Shown piece after piece: positions 37,438 through 45,078 of a stretch of DNA of 64,000 nt (the first letter of the stretch is position 1; every line of letters begins with the position of its first letter). The notes below the pieces were generated by a model, which worked only from the letters and a program-made list of their open reading frames with translations, was not told where the DNA came from and did no database searches. Origin of the DNA: Pontibacter virosus (lineage in GTDB: Bacteria; Bacteroidota; Bacteroidia; Cytophagales; Hymenobacteraceae); NCBI RefSeq assembly GCF_003096355.1, contig NZ_QEKI01000003.1:372001-436000 (forward strand), read 5' to 3'. The position numbers and the translations under genes are program-made.

Positions 37438-37932
37438 CTATAGGTCAATCTTTTTATTCTCACCCGGATCGTAGCTTTCGCCAGACAAAGTTGCTTTAAC
37501 AAATCCAATCAGGTGCGTGACAGCGCTATTGGGAGAGTCCCAATATTCAGCTTTTTCAATATCAACTCTAATAAGCCCGATATTCGCGTCTTCTTTCCCA
37601 TCCGGGAACCACGCCTTGAGTTCAGGAGTCCATAGCTCTTCAATTTTTGCTCTGTCTTTGGAGAGGGTTGCTTTGCCTGAAACAGAAACAAACACGTTGT
37701 CAGACGGCTTGGAGTAGCTCAGGTTCACATGCGAATCGTTTTTGATTTCGTGCGACTTGCCTGATTCATAACCGGTGAAGAACCAGACTACCCCATCTTC
37801 CCCGATTTTTTGAGTACTCATAGGGCGGCTTCTCAAACTTCCATCTTCGTCCACGGTAGTCATCATGGTAAAGTCAATGTCCTCTAACAATTCAATCAGT
37901 TTCTGCAGATTCTCTTTTCGATCGTTGTTCAT
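37438..37932 (-). CDS. Pyridoxamine 5'-phosphate oxidase-like general stress protein
   Basis: The 164-residue split-barrel flavin-binding protein has the family pattern: DIDFTMMTTVDEDGSLRSRPMSTQKI, VVWFFTGYESGKSHEI, VNLSYSKPSDNVFVSVSGKA and YWDSPNS near the end. It resembles GSP26-type proteins (Pyrid_ox_like). The likely ligand is FMN, F420 or haem; the reaction is unknown. It is a single-gene unit. Confidence 0.9.
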   Translation of the reverse strand: MNNDRKENLQKLIELLEDIDFTMMTTVDEDGSLRSRPMSTQKIGEDGVVWFFTGYESGKSHEIKNDSHVNLSYSKPSDNVFVSVSGKATLSKDRAKIEELWTPELKAWFPDGKEDANIGLIRVDIEKAEYWDSPNSAVTHLIGFVKATLSGESYDPGENKKIDL

Positions 37933-38064
37933 AGTTTTCTAGGTTGTATGTGTTTAAGTGGTACGGGCTAATGTGCTAAAGTGTTTATACCCGTTTTGGC
38001 AATACCTTTACAACCGAATCAGGTATAAGATGTTTATATTGCAGCTGAACCAAACACAGAAACA

Positions 38065-38661
38065 TTGAACTATTTGGCCCATATTTTCCTGTCAGGCGAC
38101 GACGAAGAGCTTTTACTGGGCAATTTTATAGCCGATGCTGTGAAAGGAAAACAGCTCGAGCTATACCCGACGGGCATTGCACGGGGCATCAAACTGCATC
38201 GCCTCATCGACACCTATACCGACACGCACCCAGTGGTAAGCGAAACCAAAGCTCGCCTGCGTCCCTATTTTCGCAAATACGCTCCGGTTGTGGCCGACCT
38301 GTACTTCGACCATTTTCTAGCCAACCGTTTCGGGGAGTTTTCTTCTGAATCCTTGAAAGAATATACCTCCCGCGTCTATACTTTGATCAATCAACACTTA
38401 CCTAATCTTCCGGAGCGGGTCCAGTATTTCTTTCCTTACATGATGCGGCAAAACTGGCTCTTGTCTTATGCCAAGGTGTCAGGTATAGCGCAGGCCCTTG
38501 GTGGACTAAGCCGACGTACTTCGTTTGAATCGGGTATGGAGAGGGCGGGGGAGGAGTTGCTGGAGAATTATGCGCTTTATAACGAAGACTTTTCCCTGTT
38601 CTTCCCGGAACTAATTGCCTATGTGGAGGAGGTGCTGCCGGAGTTGAGGAAGGTGGTATAG
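38065..38661 (+). CDS. acpH: Acyl carrier protein phosphodiesterase
   Basis: The 198-residue protein is an HD-like AcpH: N-terminal MNYLAHIFLSGDDEELLLGNF, GIKLHRLIDTYTDTHPVV, and VVADLYFDHFLANRF with metal-ligand His/Asp residues. It removes the phosphopantetheine arm from ACP. The start is TTG at 38065; the AHIFLS N-terminus matches the family, so this unusual start is well supported. It is followed by an imperfect terminator shared with slyD. Confidence 0.93.
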   Translation: MNYLAHIFLSGDDEELLLGNFIADAVKGKQLELYPTGIARGIKLHRLIDTYTDTHPVVSETKARLRPYFRKYAPVVADLYFDHFLANRFGEFSSESLKEYTSRVYTLINQHLPNLPERVQYFFPYMMRQNWLLSYAKVSGIAQALGGLSRRTSFESGMERAGEELLENYALYNEDFSLFFPELIAYVEEVLPELRKVV

Positions 38662-38678
38662 CAAGTAGGTGTAAAAAA

Positions 38679-38710
38679 AAGGAGCCGCTATACCTGCGAC
38701 TCCTTCTTTA
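38679..38710. terminator. Terminator between acpH and slyD, with an octamer copy in the loop
   Basis: A 10-bp stem with one mismatch (AAGGAGCCGC with GCGACTCCTT) follows an A8 tract and precedes TTCTTTA. The octamer CTATACCT spans the loop. Confidence 0.65.
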
Positions 38711-38726
38711 TGAATACTGTTGGTTC

Positions 38727-39242
38727 TTAGTGGTGGTGCACACCGCCTTCACCGTGCACATGACCGTGGTCAAGTTCTTCGGTTGTTGCTTCACGCACTT
38801 TTTCAACCTTGCCTTTGAAGTACAGTTCTTTGCCAGCTAGCGGGTGGTTGAAGTCCATTACCACTGCATTGTCTTTCAGTTCAGCCACACGGCCCTGCAG
38901 TTGGTTGCCTTCGCTGTCCGCCATCGGGATGAAGTTGCCCACTTCCAGCATGTTTTCCGGAATGCCACCTTCTACTTCAAATACGCTCATGGGTAGCTCA
39001 ACAACCGCGTTCTGGTCGAACTCACCGTAACCGGCCTCTGAATCCAGTTTAAAGTCAAACGTGTCACCAGCGCTCTTGCCGTCAAGGTTCTCTTCGAACT
39101 GATCTGGCAGGCCGCTCATGCCGTATATGAATACCATTGGATTTTCGTTATTGGCAGTTTCAACGAGGGTTTGCTCACCGCTTTCATTCTGAATACGGAG
39201 CTCGTAAGAGAGCGTCACCACTCTGTTTTTCTCAATTTTCAT
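38727..39242 (-). CDS. slyD: FKBP-type peptidyl-prolyl isomerase SlyD
   Basis: The 171-residue protein has the FKBP core (VVTLSYELRIQ, FIYGMSGLPDQFEENLDGKSAGDTF) with the inserted-flap segment FEVEGGIPENMLEVGNFIP, then VVMDFNHPLAGKELYF. The His-rich metal-binding tail (HGHVHGEGGVHHH) is present. It is a cytosolic prolyl isomerase and chaperone that binds Ni. It is a single gene. Confidence 0.96.
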   Translation of the reverse strand: MKIEKNRVVTLSYELRIQNESGEQTLVETANNENPMVFIYGMSGLPDQFEENLDGKSAGDTFDFKLDSEAGYGEFDQNAVVELPMSVFEVEGGIPENMLEVGNFIPMADSEGNQLQGRVAELKDNAVVMDFNHPLAGKELYFKGKVEKVREATTEELDHGHVHGEGGVHHH

Positions 39243-39364
39243 AATTGTGTGTTTTGTTTTGGTATCAGAAAGGTAAAAAGATTAACCGGAGAAGCATAAC
39301 TCACCCGGTTTTATTTGAACGACTCCCTGATGATGAATAAATAAAATGTAAACTTATACCTACG

Positions 39365-41305
39365 CTAAGGCAGGCTCTCAGTTAGTTCCCAGGCACTTTT
39401 ATAAGCACCGATGCTTTCCACGTAGGAAATCAACTTCGCAAAAAACGGGTTGGTGGATAGCGTGGCGCTGTCGCCTACAATAATCAGCTTGCGGCGGGCG
39501 CGGGTCATGGCCACATTCATGCGCCTTTCGTCCGCCAGGAAGCCGATCTCGCCGCGTTCGTTGCTGCGTACCAGACTCATGCAGATGATGTCGCGCTCCT
39601 GTCCCTGAAAACTGTCCACGGTACCGATGCTTAACTGGCGCTTCTGATGCAAATCATGCAGACGGGGCGTATGCTCCACTTTGTCCTGCAGGTAGTTGAT
39701 CTGGGCACGGTAGGGCGCTATTACTCCGATCTTCAGCGGTGCTACTTCCTCATCCTCGTCGTAGTCCTTCAAGAGGTTCGAAAGATGGTTGATCAAAAGA
39801 TCTCCCTCTTCCGGGTTGGCGGAGCTCTGCGTGTCGGGCATTTCGGCCTCATTATACCCGCATCCGGCTGTGTCGATAAACTCCACCGCCATGTCGGGTG
39901 AGAAGATCGTGTTATACCCGTGCAGTTCCGCGCTGTGCACGCTTTCGTGCGCCACCAGTTCGCCTCTGTAGAACTGCTGGTTCGAGAACTGCATGATGTG
40001 ATGGTGCATGCGATACTGGGTTTTAAGCATCACCGACACCTCCGGCTGGCGATTGATACACTTCTCAAACAAAGTCACACTCAAACCGCCCTTATCCGCG
40101 TCCAGCGACTTGATGGTAGGAGGCAGCTGGCAGTGGTCACCGGCCAGCACCACGCGGTTCGTGCGGCTGATCGGAATCCAGCAAGCTGGCTCCAGGGCCT
40201 GCGCCGCTTCGTCGATGAAAACCGTGTCATAGGTCAGGTGGCGGATGGCCTTATTGGCTGCGCCCACTAAAGTACATGTGATCACCTGCACATTGTCCAG
40301 CAAGTCATCGGTGATGTAGTGCTCCACGTTGTCAGCCTCGTCGAGGAGGCGGTGGCTTTCGGATTTGTAAAGCTGGCGCTGCGCCCGCTCCTGATGCCCG
40401 AACTTACGCTTGAACTGGTAGGCCATGCGCTTATACTCTTCCGCTGTCTTTCTCAGATTCTTCAAGTCTTTGTAAGCCCGGTGCGCCATTACCTGTGCAT
40501 CCAGGGTATGCTCCAACAGCACATCTGACACACGAGACGGATTACCGATGCGGATCACGTTCACCCCTTCGTTCGCCAGCTTCTCGGTGAGCAAGTCAAC
40601 GGCTGTATTTGAAGGCGCCGTTACCAGCAATCGCTTCTGAGATTTCAGGGTATGGAGGATGGCCTGTACGAGCGTGGTGGTTTTGCCTGTACCCGGAGGT
40701 CCGTGGATGATCGCTACATCCTTAGCCTGCGCTATTTTCTGCACGGCTTCGTTCTGCGACTCGTTCAGCACTTGAATTACCTCCAGTTTCTCGCCCGTGA
40801 AGGTAGCCGGTTTTATACCCAGCATGATGTCACGGAGTTCGGCCAGACGCGTACCTTTGGCTTCCTGCACCTTTTTAAGGGCGATCTCCATCTCGCGGTA
40901 GCTGATCTCATCGAAGGTCAACTCGATGCCCATGCGTCCAGTTCCCACCCAGTCAGGCAGATCTTCCTTGTTCGTGGCCAGAATCACCTTGTTGCGCTTC
41001 ACGCCCAGTACCACGCCGCTTAAAGTGGCTTTCTCACTGCTGTTTATGAAAAGAGAGGCTGTTTTACCGGGCTGGAAGAGGTGCAGCTGGTCACGGTCGG
41101 AGGTACGCTCCAGTTCAATCACCACTTTGTTGCCAAAACCGATTTCTTCTTTTGAGATCACGACCGGATACCAGCAAAGGCCCATTTGTTTGCGCTCGGT
41201 GATCGTGCTCTTGAGTGCCTTCAGCTTGTATTGCTGCCGGTCTTCTTCCTGTTCTATTTTCAACAGGTCCTGTACCTGCCGTAGTTCTTCAAAAATATCG
41301 ATCAT
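39365..41305 (-). CDS. UPF1/IGHMBP2-like superfamily 1 helicase
   Basis: The 646-residue ATPase has an N-terminal beta-barrel-rich region (residues ~30-130). Helicase motifs follow: Walker A GPPGTGKTTTLV (~204-215), Ia SNTAVDLL, Walker B DEAAQALEPACW, motif III GDHCQLPPTI, motif IV QYRMHHHI, motif V GTVDSFQGQERDI and motif VI NVAMTRARRKL. This is the SF1B UPF1/IGHMBP2 lineage acting on DNA or RNA. Its cellular role in Bacteroidota is not established. Confidence 0.93.
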   Translation of the reverse strand: MIDIFEELRQVQDLLKIEQEEDRQQYKLKALKSTITERKQMGLCWYPVVISKEEIGFGNKVVIELERTSDRDQLHLFQPGKTASLFINSSEKATLSGVVLGVKRNKVILATNKEDLPDWVGTGRMGIELTFDEISYREMEIALKKVQEAKGTRLAELRDIMLGIKPATFTGEKLEVIQVLNESQNEAVQKIAQAKDVAIIHGPPGTGKTTTLVQAILHTLKSQKRLLVTAPSNTAVDLLTEKLANEGVNVIRIGNPSRVSDVLLEHTLDAQVMAHRAYKDLKNLRKTAEEYKRMAYQFKRKFGHQERAQRQLYKSESHRLLDEADNVEHYITDDLLDNVQVITCTLVGAANKAIRHLTYDTVFIDEAAQALEPACWIPISRTNRVVLAGDHCQLPPTIKSLDADKGGLSVTLFEKCINRQPEVSVMLKTQYRMHHHIMQFSNQQFYRGELVAHESVHSAELHGYNTIFSPDMAVEFIDTAGCGYNEAEMPDTQSSANPEEGDLLINHLSNLLKDYDEDEEVAPLKIGVIAPYRAQINYLQDKVEHTPRLHDLHQKRQLSIGTVDSFQGQERDIICMSLVRSNERGEIGFLADERRMNVAMTRARRKLIIVGDSATLSTNPFFAKLISYVESIGAYKSAWELTESLP

Positions 41306-41311
41306 GCGTAT

Positions 41312-41348
41312 CTAAAAAAGAAAGGCTGGGTACATAGCGCCAGCCTTT
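41312..41348 (-). terminator. Terminator-like hairpin 240 bp downstream of the coiled-coil gene
   Basis: A 9-bp stem (AAAGGCTGG with CCAGCCTTT) is followed on the minus strand by CTTTTTTAGA, just before the helicase start. Confidence 0.65.
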
Positions 41349-41477
41349 TCCGTAGCTTTTGTTCTATTGTCTATACCTGAAAAAGGTATCGTCTTATAAC
41401 AAAAAGCGTGTACTAAATAATTCCGCTGCCACAGACTGTTTCTTATACCTGTCAGGGTTATTTCACTCTACTTTATT

Positions 41478-41572
41478 TGTCATCCTGTAAGGATCTTGGT
41501 AGCTCTTAGCTTAGGTTTAACCTCCGGGAGGAGGGGCCCTCTATTTCATTAAGTTTCTTAACAGAATGATAC
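41478..41572. repeat. Degenerate GTCATCCTG-type intergenic repeat
   Basis: The phrase TGTCATCCTGTAAGGATCTT at 41478-41497 is partly matched in inverted form by CTTAACAGAATGATAC at 41557-41572. The arrangement recalls the intergenic element at 44987-45072 but is more decayed. The 41306-41591 gap has no gene that I can support. Confidence 0.4.
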
Positions 41573-41591
41573 CTGTGGCAGCTATACGGCC

Positions 41592-42176
41592 CTAGGCCTT
41601 CTTGCGTTTTTTAGGCGCCTTCTTGGTGCTCAGTCTAACCTGCAGAAAAACTGCATAGAGGAAAAAGAGGAACGCGGCACCACCCAATATGGCGATCACA
41701 CGGTCTTTGCCGTAGCGCACCTCATCGGTCGCTTTCAGTTGCTCTTTGAGATCCAGAATGACACGTTCGCGCTTCTTGGCCTGACTCTCAAGCGTGCTGA
41801 TCTGCCCTTTGAGGTCGGTGATCTGGTTGTTGATCAGGCGCTCATCCTGTTGGATCATTTTACCGGCCCGCTGTCTCTCCACGGTGCTTTCGGCGATCTT
41901 GCGCACGCTGGCCTCTTTCACGGCCGCAATCAACTCCGAATCTTTGCGGATGATCTCTTTGAGGGTGTCGATGATGTTAAGGAGGTCTTTCTTGGATTGT
42001 TTACCCCAGAAATTGCTGTTTTGTCCGCTGTAATACTGGTACTCCAGAATCAGCTGTTCACGCTCGCCCATCAGACGGCTGAGCTTGTCTTCTTGCGGTG
42101 GTGCTTGTTCCTGTGCCTGCGCGCCCACAAACCAAAGGCAGCAAAAGCAAATAGCCAGTAGTTTCTTCATCATCAT
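41592..42176 (-). CDS. Exported coiled-coil protein with C-terminal membrane anchor
   Basis: The 194-residue protein starts with three consecutive Met codons and a signal peptide (LLAICFCCLWFVGAQAQ). A coiled coil spans residues ~70-150, and one TM helix (VIAILGGAAFLFFLYAVFLQVRL) is followed by a basic tail (KKAPKKRKKA). It is probably a periplasmic coiled coil anchored in the inner membrane. I recognise no family. It lies downstream of the MMPL exporter on the same strand with a 60-bp gap. Confidence 0.75.
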   Translation of the reverse strand: MMMKKLLAICFCCLWFVGAQAQEQAPPQEDKLSRLMGEREQLILEYQYYSGQNSNFWGKQSKKDLLNIIDTLKEIIRKDSELIAAVKEASVRKIAESTVERQRAGKMIQQDERLINNQITDLKGQISTLESQAKKRERVILDLKEQLKATDEVRYGKDRVIAILGGAAFLFFLYAVFLQVRLSTKKAPKKRKKA

Positions 42177-42236
42177 AAAAAGGAATGCTTTACTCTATCA
42201 CGCAAATATGGCCATCCTTATTGGATTAGGCACAAA

Positions 42237-44492
42237 TTATTTTTGTTTTGGCCTGTAAAAATAGAGGATCAGCACAGGCAAAAGCAAGAGGTCGGCCACC
42301 ACGGCAAAAACAAAGGTGAGACTTACAAACACGCCCACATAAAAGGTAGCATCGAAGGACGATAGCACCAGCGTCAGGAAGCCGGCCACCAAAATGCAGG
42401 AAGTGATGATGATCGCCTTACCAGCCGAAATGATGGTGGTCTTGATGGCGTAAGGCAGTGTCTTGCCTTTGCGCAGCTCCACTTTAAGCTTGCCGAGGAA
42501 GTGGATCGTGTCGTCCACGGCGATGCCGAAGGCAATGGTGAAGATAATGGAAACGGACACCGTCATGTTAATGCCCAGGTAACCCATAATGCCCCCGATC
42601 ATTAACAACGGAATGATGTTGGGCACAAGCGAAATCACAACCATACGGAGCGAGCGGTAGATAAAGCCAACCAGTATCGCTACTACCAAAAAAGCGATCA
42701 GCAAGCCCTGCAGCATGTTGCTGACCACGTAATCGTTGTTTTTGTCGAGCATCACAGCGCTGCCGGTAATGCGTGTCTGCAGTAGTTCTGGATTTAAATG
42801 CTGATCAATGAACGTACGTAGCGAGTCATTAAGCTCGGCAGCCCGCACGCTGCCCACGTCGGTCATTTTACCAGCCAATCGACCTTCCAGCTGATCAGCC
42901 GTCACTACCGCCCGCAGTTCGCTTCGTTTGCTGTAAGCCGCCAGCCGCCGTTGTACCTGTTGCATTTCGCGCTCGTTGGCCGGCAAGGTATAGTAGTCGG
43001 GTAAGCCGCCATTCTGGGCACGGTGTATAGCGCGCACCACGGTGGCAGGCGAGGTGATGAAGTTAAGGCCGTAGGTCTGGTATAGGTAGGTCTCGAGTTG
43101 ATCGACCTCCTGCAACACCTCGAGATCATACATGCTTTTGCCGGGACCAGCGATCAGGTGCAGTTCGAAAGGGCGGACACCTGAAAATTTTTCTTCAAAA
43201 TATTGAAAGTCCTTTATAATGGGGTCGTCATCGCCGAGGTCTTCCAGCAAAGTCGTGTCGACTTTTATCATGCTGATGCCGATGAGGGAAACCAGTACTA
43301 TGCCCATGCTGGCGTAGAGGATCGGGTAAGGCTTGCGCAACACAAAGGTATAGACGCGTCGCAAAAGCATTGGCCACGACAGATCCGAACGTCGGGCACG
43401 CCGTGGGTTGGGCTTTTTGTTCAGGAGGAGAATAGCCGGCAACATGGTGAAGGCCAGTACAAAAGCCAGCGCAATACCAATGGCGGTGTATAATCCAAAC
43501 TCACGGATAGGTACGATGGAGGTAGTGAGTAATGTCAAAAAGCCGACTGCAGTGGTGAGTGAAGTCAGTAAGGTAGCCATGCCCACTTCGCGGACGGTGA
43601 GCCGCAGCGCCTGTAGCTTGGTGGCGCCCTGCCCAATCTCAGTGATGTAGCGCGACATAATATGGATGACATCGGACATACCGACCACAAACATGATGGT
43701 GGGCAATAGCACCGTCATCACATCAATGGGTTTGTTGAACAGCCCCATCACCCCAAGGCTCCAGAGCACAGAAAGAAGTACCACCACCAAGGGCACCAGC
43801 ACCCCCCATACTGTGCGGAAGGCAATCCACAGGAATAAGATGACCAAGAGGATGGAGGCCGACATAAAAATAGCCAGTTCGATCTTCATCTTCTCGATAA
43901 AGACTGACTGCGCCAGCACTTTTCCAGCCACATGGTGCTCCTGCAAGCCCAACCGCTCGACCTCGCCATACATGGCGGTAATCAGCGAGTCGCCGGGCTC
44001 CTTGCCCAGATCGTCCGAGGTCTGCACAAAAAGCGATACAGCCGTGGCGTCCTCTGAAAACAACGTGCCCACCAGTTCACGACTCTGGTAGATCAGCGTA
44101 GAGTCTTGGGTATAGCGCTCGGGCTCGTCAGGGTGCAGGTAGGGAATCTCAAAATAGCCAAACTGCTCAATGATTGGACTTTTGACGGTAGTAGGAGAGA
44201 GTACCGATTCCACATGCGGCTGTTGCTGCATGAAGCGGGTAAGGGTATCAACTTTCTGTAGAAATTGCTGTTCGAATAGACTGCTGCCATTGTCGAGGCC
44301 GATCAGCAAATAGTCGTTGTCGTTGCCGAACTTATCGCGGTAGCTGAAGTAGTAAGCTAAGTCCGGATCGCCTTTCGGGAAGAAGTTGTCGAAGTTATAA
44401 TCGAAACGCAAACGGGAGGCGTAGAAAACGCTGAGAGCCGTCAGGATAGCGATGACGGTCAGGGCAAGTAAACTGCTGGTTTTGTGGCTCAA
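42237..44492 (-). CDS. MMPL/RND-superfamily exporter
   Basis: The 751-residue inner-membrane protein has the 12-TM RND layout. One helix at the N-terminus is followed by a periplasmic loop to residue ~210 and a six-helix bundle to ~350. A second loop (~410-600) and a second bundle to the C-terminus complete it. GMSDVIHIMSRY and GIAVDDTIHFLGKLK are the paired internal-repeat motifs with the Asp residues used in proton transfer. Such proteins export lipids or hydrophobic compounds; the cargo is unknown. The start is TTG at 44492. A Cys-rich secreted peptide gene is divergent. Confidence 0.92.
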   Translation of the reverse strand: MSHKTSSLLALTVIAILTALSVFYASRLRFDYNFDNFFPKGDPDLAYYFSYRDKFGNDNDYLLIGLDNGSSLFEQQFLQKVDTLTRFMQQQPHVESVLSPTTVKSPIIEQFGYFEIPYLHPDEPERYTQDSTLIYQSRELVGTLFSEDATAVSLFVQTSDDLGKEPGDSLITAMYGEVERLGLQEHHVAGKVLAQSVFIEKMKIELAIFMSASILLVILFLWIAFRTVWGVLVPLVVVLLSVLWSLGVMGLFNKPIDVMTVLLPTIMFVVGMSDVIHIMSRYITEIGQGATKLQALRLTVREVGMATLLTSLTTAVGFLTLLTTSIVPIREFGLYTAIGIALAFVLAFTMLPAILLLNKKPNPRRARRSDLSWPMLLRRVYTFVLRKPYPILYASMGIVLVSLIGISMIKVDTTLLEDLGDDDPIIKDFQYFEEKFSGVRPFELHLIAGPGKSMYDLEVLQEVDQLETYLYQTYGLNFITSPATVVRAIHRAQNGGLPDYYTLPANEREMQQVQRRLAAYSKRSELRAVVTADQLEGRLAGKMTDVGSVRAAELNDSLRTFIDQHLNPELLQTRITGSAVMLDKNNDYVVSNMLQGLLIAFLVVAILVGFIYRSLRMVVISLVPNIIPLLMIGGIMGYLGINMTVSVSIIFTIAFGIAVDDTIHFLGKLKVELRKGKTLPYAIKTTIISAGKAIIITSCILVAGFLTLVLSSFDATFYVGVFVSLTFVFAVVADLLLLPVLILYFYRPKQK

Positions 44493-44602
44493 GGGATTAA
44501 AAAATGATGATGATCATTTTGGTGATTTGATAGAACGTGTATATTTACTCACTCAACAACAAAGGGTTGATTTCTGTTTAAACAATCGATAAACCAAGAG
44601 AT

Positions 44603-44887
44603 ATGAAGAAGATCGTTTTAGCGCTCGCACTGGCTGGATTTGTAGGTGCCGGCGTAGCCACCCCAGCCCTCGCTTGTGAAGGCGGCAAGTGCAAAATGGA
44701 GCACACCGACAAAGATGGCAAAGCGAAGAAAGCTAAAAAAGGCGAAAAGGCTGAGTCCTGCCACATGATGACGCCTACCGCGACTGCTAAAGATGGCAAA
44801 GCTACTGCAGCTGCGCCAATGTCTTGCTGCGCAAAGAAAGATGCTCCAAAGGCTGATGCTACGAAGGAAACGAAGGAACAGCGCTAA
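44603..44887 (+). CDS. Small secreted Cys/Lys-rich protein (possible metal binder)
   Basis: The 94-residue precursor has a signal peptide (KKIVLALALAGFVGAGVATPALA) with likely cleavage before CEGGKC. The mature ~70 residues are rich in Lys, Ala and Asp and carry Cys/His/Met groups: CEGGKCKMEH, SCHMM and MSCCAKK. This suggests binding of copper or another soft metal (inference). I recognise no domain. It is divergent from the MMPL exporter and followed by an unusually long perfect hairpin. Confidence 0.75.
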   Translation: MKKIVLALALAGFVGAGVATPALACEGGKCKMEHTDKDGKAKKAKKGEKAESCHMMTPTATAKDGKATAAAPMSCCAKKDAPKADATKETKEQR

Positions 44888-44898
44888 GCTTGTTTTAT

Positions 44899-44950
44899 AT
44901 TCAGAAGGGGTACTTGCTGAGAATTCAGCAAGTACCCCTTCTGAATTTTA
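44899..44950. terminator. Perfect 22-bp hairpin after the Cys-rich peptide gene
   Basis: The arms at 44899-44920 and 44925-44946 are perfectly complementary over 22 bp with a 4-nt loop (GAAT), followed by TTTTAG. It starts 12 bp after the stop codon. It can act as a terminator but is much longer than others in this window (9-15 bp). Confidence 0.8.
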
Positions 44951-44986
44951 GGGATAGCTTGTAAACGATTTGGCCTGGTTGACTTT

Positions 44987-45072
44987 ATGTCATTTCGACC
45001 AACGGGAGAAATCTGAATCATTGTTAAATGCCTGAATTAATCCAGATCTCTCACTCGCGTTCGAGATGACAT
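44987..45072. repeat. GTCATTTCGA-type intergenic inverted repeat element
   Basis: An ~86-bp element is bounded by ATGTCATTTCGA (44987-44998) and TCGAGATGACAT (45061-45072), inverted with one mismatch. Inside it GAGAAATCT and AGATCTCTC are also near-complements. This GTCATTTCGA...GAGATGACA layout is, as far as I recall, a widespread repetitive element of Bacteroidota intergenic DNA. It ends 7 bp before the dbpA stop codon. Confidence 0.75.
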
Positions 45073-45078
45073 TTGGGA

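Noticed and set aside
37933-38064. Regulatory RNA between the PNPOx-like gene and acpH
   Set aside because: Short gap with no stable hairpin; only promoter-like AT-rich sequence.
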